NCBI GenBank assembly: GCA_030432455.1
Contig: JAUIHC010000190.1
Location: 1-6,129, forward strand
Reading direction: 5' to 3'
DNA length: 6,129 bases
From: Phycisphaerae bacterium
Lineage (GTDB): Bacteria; Planctomycetota; Phycisphaerae; Phycisphaerales; SM1A02
The position numbers were made by a program, and so were the translations under genes. Of the stretch, positions 5,646 through 6,129 are shown piece by piece. Positions within the stretch are counted from its first letter, which is position 1, and every line of letters begins with the position of its first letter. The notes beneath the pieces were generated by a model. That model was not told the origin of the DNA. It did not search any database and saw nothing but the letters and a program-made list of their open reading frames with translations.

Positions 5646-6129
5646 TCACGTCGTCGGGGGCAGTTCCAGATTCACCGCGTCGGCGAGACCTCGGGTCCAG
5701 AGTTCCACGCCGTGCACCACGCGACCGTCCGCACCGGCGTGGCGGGCGGACTCGATCTCGCGGAGGGCCTCGGCCACACGAGATCCGTCACCGGCGCCGG
5801 GACCGAGCAGGCGGTCGCGTCGATGCGCGTCCCAGCGAGCCTGCTCCGTCGGGTCGAGTTCCGCGGGGAAGTTCCGGGCCAGGAACCGGAACGCCAGTTC
5901 CTCCAGCCGGTCGTCCTCGGTCTCCCGTTGGAATCGCCGGAGCGCATCCGCCCCGCCCCGCCGCGCGGACCGCATCGCGGGCACATCGTCGTCGCTCGGG
6001 AATCCCTCGTACAGACGCTCCTCGGCGTCCACCTCGCCGGAGTCGTCGCTCGGCCGATCGTCGAGCACGAGCCGCAGGCGTTCCTTGATCGTCGCCGAGT
6101 GCTGCTGCAGGAAGTCGAGCCGGGCGTCG
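5646..6129 (-). CDS. sbcB: Exodeoxyribonuclease I, C-terminal part (5' end beyond window)
   Basis: The frame is open from the right edge to TGA 5646-5648 (160 codons), and the gene starts outside the window. The GTG at 6066-6068 is an internal codon: the upstream codons continue the family sequence (...FLQQHSATIKERL...). Two blocks match my memory of E. coli ExoI: DAEERLYEGFPSDDDVPAM, like its DAQLYNGFFSDAD region, and LAFRFLARNFPAELDPTEQ followed by ARWDAHRRDRL, like its RARNFP...EQQRW.EHRR region. This is the C-terminal helical domain that helps ExoI clamp single-stranded DNA. The DEDD nuclease domain is not in view. ExoI degrades single-stranded DNA 3' to 5' in recombination and mismatch repair. 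It is separated from the symporter by the 131-base repeat-containing gap, and read-through is possible but a shared function is not indicated. Confidence 0.88.
   Translation of the reverse strand, partial: DARLDFLQQHSATIKERLRLVLDDRPSDDSGEVDAEERLYEGFPSDDDVPAMRSARRGGADALRRFQRETEDDRLEELAFRFLARNFPAELDPTEQARWDAHRRDRLLGPGAGDGSRVAEALREIESARHAGADGRVVHGVELWTRGLADAVNLELPPTT

Noticed and set aside
5444..6088. A 214-codon plus-strand frame across the repeat and sbcB
   Set aside because: Arg/Pro-rich antisense shadow that reads through the repeat element; sbcB motifs are on the other strand.

Overview
The window comes from a GC-rich bacterial chromosome. Codons in the recognisable genes end almost always in G or C. 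The gene content (a large SSF-type symporter with a periplasmic insert, a cytoplasmic GH2 mannosidase, exonuclease I) and the small intergenic repeat with a GGGACAGGCAC-type core remind me of Planctomycetota, perhaps Phycisphaerae. That placement is inference, because the window holds no phylogenetic marker.

The securely called genes all lie on the minus strand and are read right to left. At the right edge (5646-6129) is the C-terminal part of exodeoxyribonuclease I (SbcB); its N-terminal nuclease domain lies outside the window. Next is a sodium:solute symporter (SSF family, 3184-5514), then a beta-mannosidase-like GH2 glycoside hydrolase (644-3187). The symporter stop and the mannosidase start overlap by 4 bases (ATGA), and a good Shine-Dalgarno sequence lies inside the symporter's 3' end. 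These two are therefore almost certainly co-transcribed and translationally coupled. The simplest model is that the symporter imports a mannose-containing sugar or glycoside, which the mannosidase hydrolyses in the cytoplasm. SbcB probably has no functional link to them beyond possible read-through.

Between sbcB and the symporter (5515-5645) sits a compact repeat element: five tandem 7-bp units next to a 17-bp imperfect inverted repeat with a 44-base loop. It abuts the likely symporter start. The symporter reading frame happens to stay open through it, which gives a misleading N-terminal extension of 45 codons.

The left 550 bases (92-643) hold no convincing gene but are rich in structure. 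They contain two perfect hairpins (9 and 10 bp stems), a clear intrinsic terminator for the minus-strand operon at 252-287, and a degenerate tandem array in which the terminator's descending arm plus T-tract is repeated three times. At the extreme left (1-91) a short open frame with coding-like third positions may be the 3' end of a convergent plus-strand gene, but this is weak.

I see no complete undescribed system. The best candidates for a second look are the repeat element at the symporter start, the periplasmic insert in the symporter, and the repeated terminator.
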